DNA of 64,000 bases from Moesziomyces globuligerus (lineage: Eukaryota > Basidiomycota > Ustilaginomycetes > Ustilaginales > Ustilaginaceae). Shown piece by piece: positions 30,486 to 39,060 of the stretch. How positions within the stretch are numbered: position 1 is the first letter of the stretch; every line of letters starts with the position of its first letter. Both the position numbers and the translations under genes were made by a program. The stretch is from NCBI GenBank assembly GCA_030849465.1, contig JARVLF010000002.1, forward strand, positions 434,001-498,000. Reading direction: 5' to 3'. The notes under the pieces are model-generated. The model did not search any database. It had not been told where the DNA came from and worked only from the letters and a program-made list of their open reading frames with translations.

Positions 30486-32474
30486 ATGGTGGCCGAGAGG
30501 AGTGCGAGGTCGGGGACGATCGAGATCGCCTACGAGTGGAGCGACGATGAGGCCGACGCGTCCGCCAAACCGCCCACGCCCCATGCTGTCCCGGACAGCG
30601 CCGAGTTCGTTACGCCCCCCCGCAGCACCGACAACCCCAAGGCTAGCGGGCCGGCAGCATCCGATGACCAAGTCGACCGGAGTCTCGTAACAGGATCGCC
30701 ACCTGCGGGGGCCCCGGACGTGGGCTCGACCGAAGTGGAGACCGAGGTGGCGGTGAGCTCGTCGCAGATGTTTCCCAAGCGACAGCGCTGTGCCGTCCCT
30801 CTGGACGCGCTCAAGACGCTCACCCCAGACAAGAGACAGGTGGCCCAAGGCACGGTCGATGTTCTGCCCGTAAAGAGGCGTTCGTCTACGGCTTCCAGCC
30901 AGCCTAGCCCTTGCCGCGCCCCTGCTGCGGCTTCGCAGCCGACCGCAAAGCGGCGATGGTCCATCTCGCTCAATCAACCGAGCCCGAACCGGGCGACGAG
31001 CGCGAGGCTTGCCAGCGCCTCCCAGCCAACACTCTCCTCGACCAGCTGGGCCACTGGCGGGCGACCTACTGGAGGTTCGGGTCAGAGCGCCATCGACGCC
31101 ATCGACCCGACCACGCGTGCCGGCGATACGATCCAAAAGAGTCCTGAACCCCAGACAGCCCAGAATCAGATAGGTCCGCGTGCGGCCGGTCAGGGCGAAG
31201 CGACTGTCGCAACCCCAGTGGTATCTATCCCCCAGGCATCGGGAGGGCAGAGCACACAAGCTCAGGTGACTGTCCGAATCCAAGCTCTGCCTCAGCCCGC
31301 AGCAGCGAGAGTCGTGAGCGCCGTCAGTCAGCGAACAACAACGGACGTTGCGACGGTGCATCGCGAGCCTCGAGCCGAAGCAGTGAGGAACGCCGGAGGA
31401 CGGCAAGGGCGGGTGCAGCCGGACATCGAGGCGGTGCCGGACTGGATGCGGGAGCAGTACACATTCGTGGCGACCGAGGACCTGATCTCTGCCAAGCCGC
31501 GTAGCCACAAGCGCAAAGTTCCGGAGGGTACGACGACGACCACAACGACGGGAAGGAAGCGCGGACAACCTAGGAGCAATGCGGCAGCGGGGGCGGGGCA
31601 GACGCGACTCGCGCGCTGGATGCAGGCTGAGCCCGCCACCACTTCCGCGGGCGTGGCGGGGAGGAAGAGGAGGCGGACGGGTCTCGCGGCGATCGACGAG
31701 GCGACGGACGGGGAGGCCGACGAGCCCGAGATCGTCTCGGTGCGACGTGGACCTGCGCAGACGATCGTGGACATCGACCAGGAGGCGGCGCAGCCCGAAG
31801 TCGCCGCCCCGACCAGAGCGGCCAAAGTGGCCAATGGAGCAGATCGGATGACGAGGAGGCGGGCTACGGAGCAATCGCAGTCGGAAATCGAGTCGACCCC
31901 ACGCGCGGCTGGCTTACCAGCCAGACATCCAAGTGCAGACGAGATGTCGGTCACGGAGCAGGAGAGTCGTGCGCCTGCGTCGGTCGGCTCATACACGCTG
32001 ACCTGTCACGCCTCATGGCCACGGCAACCTTCGAGCGCCTCCAACCTCACGCCGCTTGGCGCATCTAGCTCTCCGCTGCCAACTCGGCTGAGCCAGGTCG
32101 AGATGATCGGGACACCGCCTTCTGCGCGGTTGGAGATGGGATGCGAGGTACCGCTGTCCGAGCTGGCGTTGGCGGATGCGCACGAGCTGACGCAGCGGCT
32201 CGTTTCGATCTCGAGCGACTGGCGCAGCGTCCAGCTGCTCTACGATCGACTGCGCGCGACGCTCAAGAGCCTCGACGTCGACTCGCCGAGCAAAGAGGCG
32301 CGCATCGGCGCCTACAAGATGCACGCAGACCGCTCGGCCAGGTGGTTCAACCTCGTCGCCGCCAACCTCCGCGCGGCGCTGCAGACGCGCGCCTCGTCGC
32401 TCGTCTACCTCGACTTTCCCGAAGTTAGCCCTCCACGCAGCCCGTTTGCCAGCCAGGAACCTCGCTGGCGCTAA
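30486..32474 (+). CDS. unrecognised 662-residue protein, probably nuclear
   Basis: I do not recognise this protein. The frame is uninterrupted from an ATG with G at -3 and +4. Residues 1-320 and 380-560 are low complexity, rich in Ser/Ala/Pro/Thr with scattered basic clusters (KRKVP, GRKRGQPRS, GRKRRRTGL) that look like nuclear localisation signals. Around residue 375 GQTRLARWMQ follows the spacing of a PCNA-interacting box (Q-x-x-L-x-x-aromatic), with M in place of the second aromatic, so this is only a hint. The acidic start IEIAYEWSDDEAD also stands out. The C-terminal 100 residues (ELALADAHELTQRLVSISSD through LVYLDFPE) are the only part that looks folded and helical. Sustained frame length, neighbouring short intergenic gaps and a convergent partner (RLC1) support a real gene. 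Confidence 0.75.
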   Translation: MVAERSARSGTIEIAYEWSDDEADASAKPPTPHAVPDSAEFVTPPRSTDNPKASGPAASDDQVDRSLVTGSPPAGAPDVGSTEVETEVAVSSSQMFPKRQRCAVPLDALKTLTPDKRQVAQGTVDVLPVKRRSSTASSQPSPCRAPAAASQPTAKRRWSISLNQPSPNRATSARLASASQPTLSSTSWATGGRPTGGSGQSAIDAIDPTTRAGDTIQKSPEPQTAQNQIGPRAAGQGEATVATPVVSIPQASGGQSTQAQVTVRIQALPQPAAARVVSAVSQRTTTDVATVHREPRAEAVRNAGGRQGRVQPDIEAVPDWMREQYTFVATEDLISAKPRSHKRKVPEGTTTTTTTGRKRGQPRSNAAAGAGQTRLARWMQAEPATTSAGVAGRKRRRTGLAAIDEATDGEADEPEIVSVRRGPAQTIVDIDQEAAQPEVAAPTRAAKVANGADRMTRRRATEQSQSEIESTPRAAGLPARHPSADEMSVTEQESRAPASVGSYTLTCHASWPRQPSSASNLTPLGASSSPLPTRLSQVEMIGTPPSARLEMGCEVPLSELALADAHELTQRLVSISSDWRSVQLLYDRLRATLKSLDVDSPSKEARIGAYKMHADRSARWFNLVAANLRAALQTRASSLVYLDFPEVSPPRSPFASQEPRWR

Positions 32475-32625
32475 CACCGCCCCGCTGTTGGTCTGCGCAT
32501 GCGGTGCGATTGCAAGCGCTCCTGCACAAGGGCAAGAAACACGTCGTTTCGGCGAGTCGTGGCGTAGAATACAAATACAGAAGGTCACACTTGATCGCAG
32601 CTCCAAGGTGTGTGTCGGGGCAGAC

Positions 32626-33216
32626 TTAGTCGAGTTCGGCGGGCTCGGACATCTTGACGGCCTCAACAAAGGCCTTGTAATCGAACGTCTTGCCTGCCTT
32701 GTCCATAAAAGGACCGCTGAGCAGACGATCGATCTCGGCGTCGGTCATCTTGTCGCCGACCTGGCTGAGCCAGAATCGGAGCTCGTGCGCATCGATCTTG
32801 CCGACGTCCTTCTCGTCAAAGCACTCAAAAGCCTCCATGAGCACGGTCTGATCGTCGAGCTCGGCGAGGTGTTCGCCGAACATGGTGAGGAACTGCGTAA
32901 AGTTGACGCCGCCGCCGGCGCCGCCCGTATGCGCAAAGTACGCCTGCAGCGAGGCGGCCGAGGCGTCGACGCCGAGGTTACCCAGCATCGCCGCCATATC
33001 GCGCTGCGTGATGAGGCCGTCCGAGTCCGTGTCGATCATGTTGAACGCCTCCTTGAAGCCCTGGATCTGCTTGGGCGAAAAGGCCGTGTAGAGCGCCGAA
33101 GACGACTGGCGCGGGTGGTTGCCGAGCTTGCGGCCGTTCGAGGGGCCCGAGGCGGTGGCAGCGCCGCCGTTGAGAAAAGCGGCGGCCGAAGACGTCGTGC
33201 TTCCCCGAGATGCCAT
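32626..33216 (-). CDS. RLC1: myosin II regulatory light chain
   Basis: Calmodulin-like light chain binding the IQ neck of a conventional myosin, so a part of the actomyosin contractile ring. The 196 residues begin with a 40-residue Ser/Gly/Asn-rich extension. Then comes PRQSSSALYTAF, which corresponds to the phosphorylatable serine segment of regulatory light chains, followed by QIQGFKEAFNMID and the first EF-hand loop DTDSDGLITQRD (residues about 62-73), which keeps its calcium ligands. The second, third and fourth EF-hands (NFTQFLTMFGEHL; CFDEKDVGKIDAHELRFWLS; FDYKAFVEAVK) are degenerate, as usual for this family. Phosphosite plus calcium-competent first hand favours the regulatory chain over the essential chain (Cdc4). 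No introns. Divergent from the POM34-like gene. Confidence 0.88.
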   Translation of the reverse strand: MASRGSTTSSAAAFLNGGAATASGPSNGRKLGNHPRQSSSALYTAFSPKQIQGFKEAFNMIDTDSDGLITQRDMAAMLGNLGVDASAASLQAYFAHTGGAGGGVNFTQFLTMFGEHLAELDDQTVLMEAFECFDEKDVGKIDAHELRFWLSQVGDKMTDAEIDRLLSGPFMDKAGKTFDYKAFVEAVKMSEPAELD

Positions 33217-33769
33217 GATGAGGTGTAACGGGGGGGGAGGAGGATGGTGGTTGGCAGTTTCCGTCAGTTGCAGGCGTGTGCAAAGTGTTGGTCTCGCGCG
33301 GCGCTCTGCACTTTCGACTCAGGGGCTGCTGGACTGCTAGACTGCTGGACTGCTGGGCTGCATGCGCACTTCTTTGGCGCGCCTCAGCTGTGGAGGATCA
33401 ACAGACGGTCCGGTCCGTCTCACGTGCATCGGATGGCTTGCCGAACCGGCGCGTCTCGATAACTGCAGAGGTCTAACACACTTGAGCTCGGACGCAATTT
33501 TCGGCTCTCATGCTCACAACTGCGAAGCCTTGGCGTCATGCCATGTTGATCTCTTGATCACCACCATCCTCGCGCACTCGGCCAGATCGACTGCTCCTAC
33601 GCATCCACCGTCTCTACCGCGAATTCCTGCAGCAATCGAAGCCCGACGCACAGCCCGTAGTCACTGTCTTGCGTTCGGATTGCAGCGCGCAAAACCCACT
33701 GTTGCATCAGGGCTTCATTTCGCACACCTAGCGCCACGGTCCGGTCGGAACAACATCTAGAGGTGCGGG
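33217..33769. promoter_or_regulatory. divergent intergenic region RLC1 / POM34-like
   Basis: 553 bases with no gene; holds both promoters and a short imperfect tandem repeat. Confidence 0.45.
33325..33361. repeat. imperfect GACTGCTG tandem repeat
   Basis: Four to five copies of a 9-10 base unit (GGACTGCTA, GACTGCTG, GACTGCTG, GGCTGC) in the shared upstream region. Confidence 0.7.
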
Positions 33770-34996
33770 ATGTATCACGCTGCCTCGTCGCCCGGGCGCA
33801 GTGCGCCGCAGAGCGCGTACGGCTTTGCGACGCCTGTGCGAGCTTCGAGCTCGACGCCGAACGCCTACTCTCAGGTGCTCACTTCCGCTAGCACCGACGC
33901 GTCGGCCTCGAAAGCAGTGCGCTTCCAGAACCAGCCGCTGGCCCCGCAACTTTCCCAGCCAGCCTCGGCACCCGCATTCGCCACGCCGGGCCGTCCGAGC
34001 TACGGCGCACCGGCCACGACGACGCCTTCGACCGTACAGACGCTGTCGCCACGACCGAACTCCGCTAGCGCTACCGCCGCTGCGGCCAAGCCGCCCGTGA
34101 CGCGGTCGATGGGCAACTCGGGTGCGTCGTCGTCATCGCTTGCGCTGGCACGTCGCGTCAAGTGGAATGTCGGAGCTCTGGCGGCGTTGTGGCTGGTGCC
34201 TGCGGTGACGAGTCGACCGCGCGACGTGTATTGGAGCGTGCTCGACGCCGTATACGTGCATGTGGGCGGCAACGCCGACGAGCTCATCGACGCCATCGTC
34301 GGATGGATCCTCTGGGCACTTAGCGTCGTGCTCTTCTTCAATGTGGTCGAGGCGGCGGTGATGATGCGACGTACCTCGGCCCCACAACCACCACCACCAG
34401 CGCCCTCGACGATCAAGCCGAGTCTGGCGGATAAGGCGGTGCTGGGCATTCACTCGCCGCAGGTGGCCAAGTCGATCAACTTTGTCGCCGCAAGTCGGCT
34501 CAAGGGCTCGCCCAAGACGCGCGCGTCCAACATCGGCGCGGGCTCGCCCATCTCGCATCCGACGGCGCGCGCCTCGCCGACGCAGGCGGCGGGAGAGGCG
34601 TCTCCAAGCGTCGACTACTCGCAATTCTCCCCCTCGCTCAGACGTACGTCCGGCCCCATCAACGCCACCGCATCGAACAGGACGCCTAGAGCGGCGACGC
34701 CGTCGTCCAACACGCGCGGAGAGTCCGCAGGAGCACAGGGTGGATCATCGCCCTTGGCTGCGTTTAGGGCACGACATTCGAGCGCAGGCTTGCGCGGATC
34801 GCCATCGCCCGCCTCGCTCCGCACGCGCTCTGCCACCCCAGCCACCTCGACCGAGGCCGATCTGAGCCTGGGCGACCTGGGCGACGCGTCGGAAGCCACG
34901 TTCCTCGGCGACGAGAGCTTCGAAGTCGACCGCGCCCTCCGCAGCCTCCGTGGCTCGATGGACGCAGTCTCATCCACGCCAGCTCCGTTCCGATAG
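33770..34996 (+). CDS. two-helix membrane protein, likely nuclear-pore component Pom34
   Basis: The 408 residues have a Ser/Pro/Thr-rich N terminus, two hydrophobic segments (about 131-147, VGALAALWLVPAV; and 172-196, IVGWILWALSVVLFFNVVEA) and a long Ser/Pro/Arg-rich C-terminal tail. This layout, the short loop between helices and the block SLADKAVLGI after the second helix resemble the fungal nucleoporin Pom34 family, where a helix pair anchors the pore ring in the nuclear envelope and is followed by an LTPxQRALLGL-like motif. The match is by architecture and a few residues only. The protein is larger than yeast Pom34 (299). Alternatives are another nuclear-envelope or ER two-pass protein. 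Many SP/TP sites (SPGR, TPVR, SPKTR, TPRA) suggest mitotic phosphorylation. It ends 52 bases before the NPT1 stop codon on the other strand. Confidence 0.6.
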   Translation: MYHAASSPGRSAPQSAYGFATPVRASSSTPNAYSQVLTSASTDASASKAVRFQNQPLAPQLSQPASAPAFATPGRPSYGAPATTTPSTVQTLSPRPNSASATAAAAKPPVTRSMGNSGASSSSLALARRVKWNVGALAALWLVPAVTSRPRDVYWSVLDAVYVHVGGNADELIDAIVGWILWALSVVLFFNVVEAAVMMRRTSAPQPPPPAPSTIKPSLADKAVLGIHSPQVAKSINFVAASRLKGSPKTRASNIGAGSPISHPTARASPTQAAGEASPSVDYSQFSPSLRRTSGPINATASNRTPRAATPSSNTRGESAGAQGGSSPLAAFRARHSSAGLRGSPSPASLRTRSATPATSTEADLSLGDLGDASEATFLGDESFEVDRALRSLRGSMDAVSSTPAPFR

Positions 34997-35048
34997 CAAA
35001 TCACAACCCTGGCATTCTAAAAAAGATGGTTCTCATTCCCGTATGGCA

Positions 35049-36461
35049 TTAGGCGTCTTCGACCTCGATCTCTGCCGGGCCTGTGAGGGCGATGTTGTTG
35101 ACGACACCGGCGTCCACGGAAGGAGTGGAGGTGGGGATGCCGAACCTGCGCTTGACGGCGAGGACCTCTGAGGGGTCTCCGGTATTCTTGGTGAGGTCGT
35201 CCGAGATCTTGACGACGGGTCTGTGCTCGACGCTGTCGAGCTTGATGACGATGTTGAGCGGCTTGCTCTTGTGTGCGTCTGCGGAGCTGGAAAAGTCGTT
35301 TGTGAACGAAGTGCCGATGCCAAAGCCGGCGCCGATGCCGATGCGTTTCGAGTAGACGGCGAGATCGATGCAGCGCTCGACGTCGAGTCCGTCCGAGTAG
35401 ATGACGACCTTTGTGCTCGGATCGACGCCGATGCTGCGGTACGCCTGCAGCGCGCGATCGGCAAACGCACGGCTGTCGCCCGAGTCCTGGCGCAGTCCTC
35501 GCCAGCGACGTGCGATCTCGATCCCCTGCGCATTGTCGAGCAGATCGTTCCAAAACACCGAGGTGGAGAAGGTGTCGGTGAGCGCGATGGTCAGATCGTG
35601 CGTAGGGCTGTTGGGCACAAAGTCCGGCGGCGAGTAGACTGCGTCCCACAGCTGGAGCGCCTTGAGGTTCGAATGCGCATACCCCTCCAGCGCAGCCACT
35701 GCCATGGTCCACTCATGCGCCACCGTACCGACGGGTACCAGGTCGAATTCGTGCGCGAAATGGACATTCGACGTTCCGAGCAGCTTGCCCCTGGTCGTCG
35801 ACTCGGGTGCTGACCGATCGCCATCGATCAGCGCCTGGATGACCAGTCGATGGGTCTGGTAGGAGCGCCGCCTGCGCGTGCCGAACTCGGAGTATCGGAT
35901 GCCGTTGCGCGCGAGACGCTGCGCCTTGTCGCGCGCCTGCTCGTACTGGCCCTCGAGCGACCACTGCGTATCGACGGTGCTAAAGTAGACCTCCGAGACG
36001 ATGGCCATGAGCGGCACCTCGTAGAAGATCACATCCGCCCACACGCCCTGTACGCGCAGGCCGAGATCGCCCCACTCGTGACCCTGCGCGTCTGTGTGGG
36101 ACGGGACAAAATCGATGCTGACCTGGGTGGAGGGCTGGAAGCGAAAGGCCTCGAGGAAGTCGAGGTATTCGGGTCGCAGATACGGACACGTGCGTTCGAG
36201 CCACTCTCGCTCGGCGGAGGTCAGCCGGAGATCTACGAGGGCGTGGACGTGCGAGCGGATGCGCTCGATGGCAGGCCGCGTGAACTTCATGGTGGCTGCC
36301 GAGCGGTTGGTGAACTTGTAGGCGACGCGGGTGCGCGGGTAGTGGCGGAGCACCGCCTGCTGCATGGTGAGCTTGTACAGGTCGGTGTCGAGGATGCTGC
36401 GGATGGGGGCGGTGTCGGGCGCATCCTTGCGCGTGGACGGTATTTGCGTGGTGGCCGACAT
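35049..36461 (-). CDS. NPT1: nicotinate phosphoribosyltransferase
   Basis: First step of NAD salvage (Preiss-Handler route): nicotinate plus PRPP plus ATP gives nicotinate mononucleotide. The 470-residue frame shows the family signatures SILDTDLYKLTMQQAVL at the N terminus, YSEFGTRRRRS, GTSNVHFAHEF and PVGTVAHEW, whose histidine is the one phosphorylated in this family, plus LRQDSGDSRAFA and VIYSDGLD in the PRPP/phosphate-binding half. Length is near yeast Npt1 (429) with a short N-terminal extra. The start at 36461 is the family-like methionine. The frame runs on upstream to 36560 but those codons look like leader. No introns. Divergent from the GT90 gene, convergent with the POM34-like gene. 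Confidence 0.96.
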   Translation of the reverse strand: MSATTQIPSTRKDAPDTAPIRSILDTDLYKLTMQQAVLRHYPRTRVAYKFTNRSAATMKFTRPAIERIRSHVHALVDLRLTSAEREWLERTCPYLRPEYLDFLEAFRFQPSTQVSIDFVPSHTDAQGHEWGDLGLRVQGVWADVIFYEVPLMAIVSEVYFSTVDTQWSLEGQYEQARDKAQRLARNGIRYSEFGTRRRRSYQTHRLVIQALIDGDRSAPESTTRGKLLGTSNVHFAHEFDLVPVGTVAHEWTMAVAALEGYAHSNLKALQLWDAVYSPPDFVPNSPTHDLTIALTDTFSTSVFWNDLLDNAQGIEIARRWRGLRQDSGDSRAFADRALQAYRSIGVDPSTKVVIYSDGLDVERCIDLAVYSKRIGIGAGFGIGTSFTNDFSSSADAHKSKPLNIVIKLDSVEHRPVVKISDDLTKNTGDPSEVLAVKRRFGIPTSTPSVDAGVVNNIALTGPAEIEVEDA

Positions 36462-37183
36462 GGCTGCGGACTGGTTGATCGGTGTGGTTGGTGAGTGGGA
36501 GGGAGGAAGCAAGGAGAAAGAGGTGCCCGATTGCGTGTTGGTTGCATGTGCTCCACGCAAAGGTGGAGGCGACTAACTTAGCTGACTCGAATTTGTCCGA
36601 ATGTGTTAGGGCGAGCACGTGAAACCAAGCTTTAAATTATTTGGAAAATTGCAGCTTCGACCTCGGCGGCGGTGGGAATTTCGGGCGGGATGCGCTGGCT
36701 GATCCGCAGCAGCCGCAGGTCCAGGCACGCTGTGACTGACAAGCGCTGTGGCTGCTCAGCTGCTCAGCGCTGCTCAGCCAGCGTGCCTTGAAGTGAACAT
36801 GTGAGGAGCGCCGATCTGCGCTGCGGCCTCTCGCCGACCTGCATCGAACCTCACTCATCACCTGCGCCTCTGCCCGATCTGCTCTCAGCACAAGCGCGCA
36901 ACTCGTCCACATTCACAGATTCCATCCCAACCCTCATCTTCCACCATCTCTTCTGGCACACGGCACACAGCACACGCACACCTACCTGCACGCCGACGCT
37001 GCAACTCTGGCGTCTCCTGTCCGACACACTCGACTCCTCGGTGGCCGCCCGCCTGCGCCTGCACACGCCCTAGCAAGGGCCATGGCCCCGCTGCTCGTCT
37101 AGCTTTTCTTTCGACACCCACCACTGGCTTTCTCTAGCGCGTTCCAACCCGCGCGCCCCTCTTCCGCCCGCGAGATCGCCGCC
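36462..37183. promoter_or_regulatory. divergent intergenic region NPT1 / GT90
   Basis: 722 bases with no gene seen; contains both promoters. Includes an AT-rich patch (AAATTATTTGGAAAATT, 36633-36649), unusual in this GC-rich region. Confidence 0.45.
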
Positions 37184-38674
37184 ATGTCCGGGCTGTTGAA
37201 CAAGTACGTGCGCGTGCCGACCAACACGCCTCTGCCGTCGACGGTGGCGGATACGCGCGCGGCGGCGTCGTCGAGCGGCGGCTTTGGCCGCGCGCGCACA
37301 CGCTGGGCGCTCATCGCCGCCGCGCTGCTGACGCTGCTGCTCTTCTTTGGCTTCGCCTCGTCCGACTCGCAGACGTCGGCCACGTGGAAGGCCAAGGCGG
37401 GCGAGTATGCGGGCAAGCTCACCTCCGAGTCGTGGTCGTGGGGCAAGCATCCGCCCACCAAGGCCGGCTTTTCGTCGGTGACCGATGTGGATGGCAACGA
37501 GTTTGGTCGTTGGCTCAATGGCTCCGGCCGAGCAGAGCTGCGCTACGACTCGCCGTTCAACCCCGAGGATCTGACGCTCACCGAGGACGAGTGCGACGCC
37601 TTCTTCCCCGGTCTTTGGAAGGAGATCGATCGCAGCGTCGAGTACTACACTGCGCACAACCTCACCGCCGACTACCTCGACAAGGTGTGCGACGACGGCA
37701 TCTGGTCGCACGCGCGCGTGCTCATCCACAACAACCACGTCTACCTCAAGTACTTTCAGCAGTCGGCGTTCACGCGCGTCAACTCGGCGCTCGCGCTGCT
37801 CTTCCAGTCGGTCGTCGGTGCGCGCGAGCGCTTGCCCGATGCCGAGTTCTGCCTCTCGGCCAATGACTGGGGATCGATGGGCAAGTTCTCGCTCGACCGC
37901 GCACCCAACCTCGTCGACCTCTGGCTCATGCCCGACTACGGCTTCTACAGCTGGCCCGAACCGGGCATCGGCTCGTACACCGAACATCGCGAGAAGACGC
38001 TCGACGTAGAGCGCCAGACGCCGTGGAGCAACAAGATCGCCAAGCTCTTTTGGCGCGGTGCGATGGGCGTGGGCACTGCGGATCGCAAGGCGCTCTTGGC
38101 TGCGGCGGAGAACCATGCGTGGAACGATGTCAAGCCGTTGGATTGGGAGAACCGCGAGGGGTTTGTGAGCATGGAGGATCATTGCAAGTGGAAGTTCCAC
38201 GCGTTTCCGGAGGGGATGACCTACAGTGGACGGTTGCGGTATCTGCAGAACTGTCGGTCGGTCATCGTCACGCACGAGCCGAGGTGGATTCAGCATTGGA
38301 CGCATCTGTACAATGCGGATCCAGAGTCGCCGGAACAGAACATTGTGTTTGTGCCCGAGTATTCGGGCGATCAACCGGGTACCGAGGTGCAGGATGATCG
38401 TGGGCAGGTGATTCACGATACGACGTGGATGCGGTTGCCCGAAGTGATGGAGGAGTTGTTGGCGGATGATGCGAAGGCCAAGAGGATCGCGGATAACCAG
38501 TGGAGCTTCTTTCGAGAAAGGTACATCTCTCCAGCTAGTGCGGCGTGCTATTGGAGGAAGGCCATCAAGGCCTATGCGGGAGTGCAGCAGTTTACGCCCA
38601 ACTACACCGGCTCGGAAACCAGCTACGAAAGCTTCCTCCTGCTCGGAAACAAACTCAAAGGTATCGCCCAGTAG
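37184..38674 (+). CDS. CAP10-like glycosyltransferase (family GT90), type II membrane protein
   Basis: A Golgi/ER-type glycosyltransferase related to Cryptococcus Cap10 and the fungal xylosyltransferases. The 496 residues have a short cytosolic N terminus, a signal anchor at 41-58 (WALIAAALLTLLLFFGFA) and a luminal catalytic domain. Typical GT90 blocks are visible: EFCLSANDWGSMGKFSLDRA (the acidic/substrate region), KIAKLFWRGAMGVGTADRK, HCKWKFHAFPEGMTYSGRLR with the conserved LRYLQNCRSVIVTHEPRW, and an AxRIADNQWSFFRERYISP-like C-terminal segment. Substrate and linkage cannot be read from sequence; a cell-wall or capsule-like glycan or a glycolipid is possible. The anchor right after the start supports the chosen ATG. 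No introns. Confidence 0.9.
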   Translation: MSGLLNKYVRVPTNTPLPSTVADTRAAASSSGGFGRARTRWALIAAALLTLLLFFGFASSDSQTSATWKAKAGEYAGKLTSESWSWGKHPPTKAGFSSVTDVDGNEFGRWLNGSGRAELRYDSPFNPEDLTLTEDECDAFFPGLWKEIDRSVEYYTAHNLTADYLDKVCDDGIWSHARVLIHNNHVYLKYFQQSAFTRVNSALALLFQSVVGARERLPDAEFCLSANDWGSMGKFSLDRAPNLVDLWLMPDYGFYSWPEPGIGSYTEHREKTLDVERQTPWSNKIAKLFWRGAMGVGTADRKALLAAAENHAWNDVKPLDWENREGFVSMEDHCKWKFHAFPEGMTYSGRLRYLQNCRSVIVTHEPRWIQHWTHLYNADPESPEQNIVFVPEYSGDQPGTEVQDDRGQVIHDTTWMRLPEVMEELLADDAKAKRIADNQWSFFRERYISPASAACYWRKAIKAYAGVQQFTPNYTGSETSYESFLLLGNKLKGIAQ

Positions 38675-39060
38675 TTCCATCCCCCTCTCTTGCCCTGATT
38701 TGGTTTCAAGCATGACGAAATCTCACCTTGTCGTCTTTCCTTGATACCACCAAAGCCTGTTTCGTTGGATCGATCGTTCTAGACCCGGTGAGAGACGTCT
38801 ACACAAACAGCCAAAGCCACGACAAACCAGACCTTGACAACATCCCCCGTTCTTGCACCAAGCGTCTTGCACAGTCCAAGACGCACATACTCTCGCCAAC
38901 CAGTGCAGAGTCAAACAAGCTCAAGGTTCTTTGGATTGAAAGAAGAAGCTTCTTGTGAGCGCGTGTACACAAGCGAACGCAAAGTGTTGAACCGAAAAAG
39001 AAAGGGCATCACGAAAGAAAAACAAAGGAAAAACCAATTCGATCGGGCGTTTCTACGGGC
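38675..39060. other. convergent intergenic region
   Basis: 386 bases between the GT90 and KGD1 stop codons, AT-richer than the flanking genes, with no gene. Holds both 3' ends. Confidence 0.5.
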
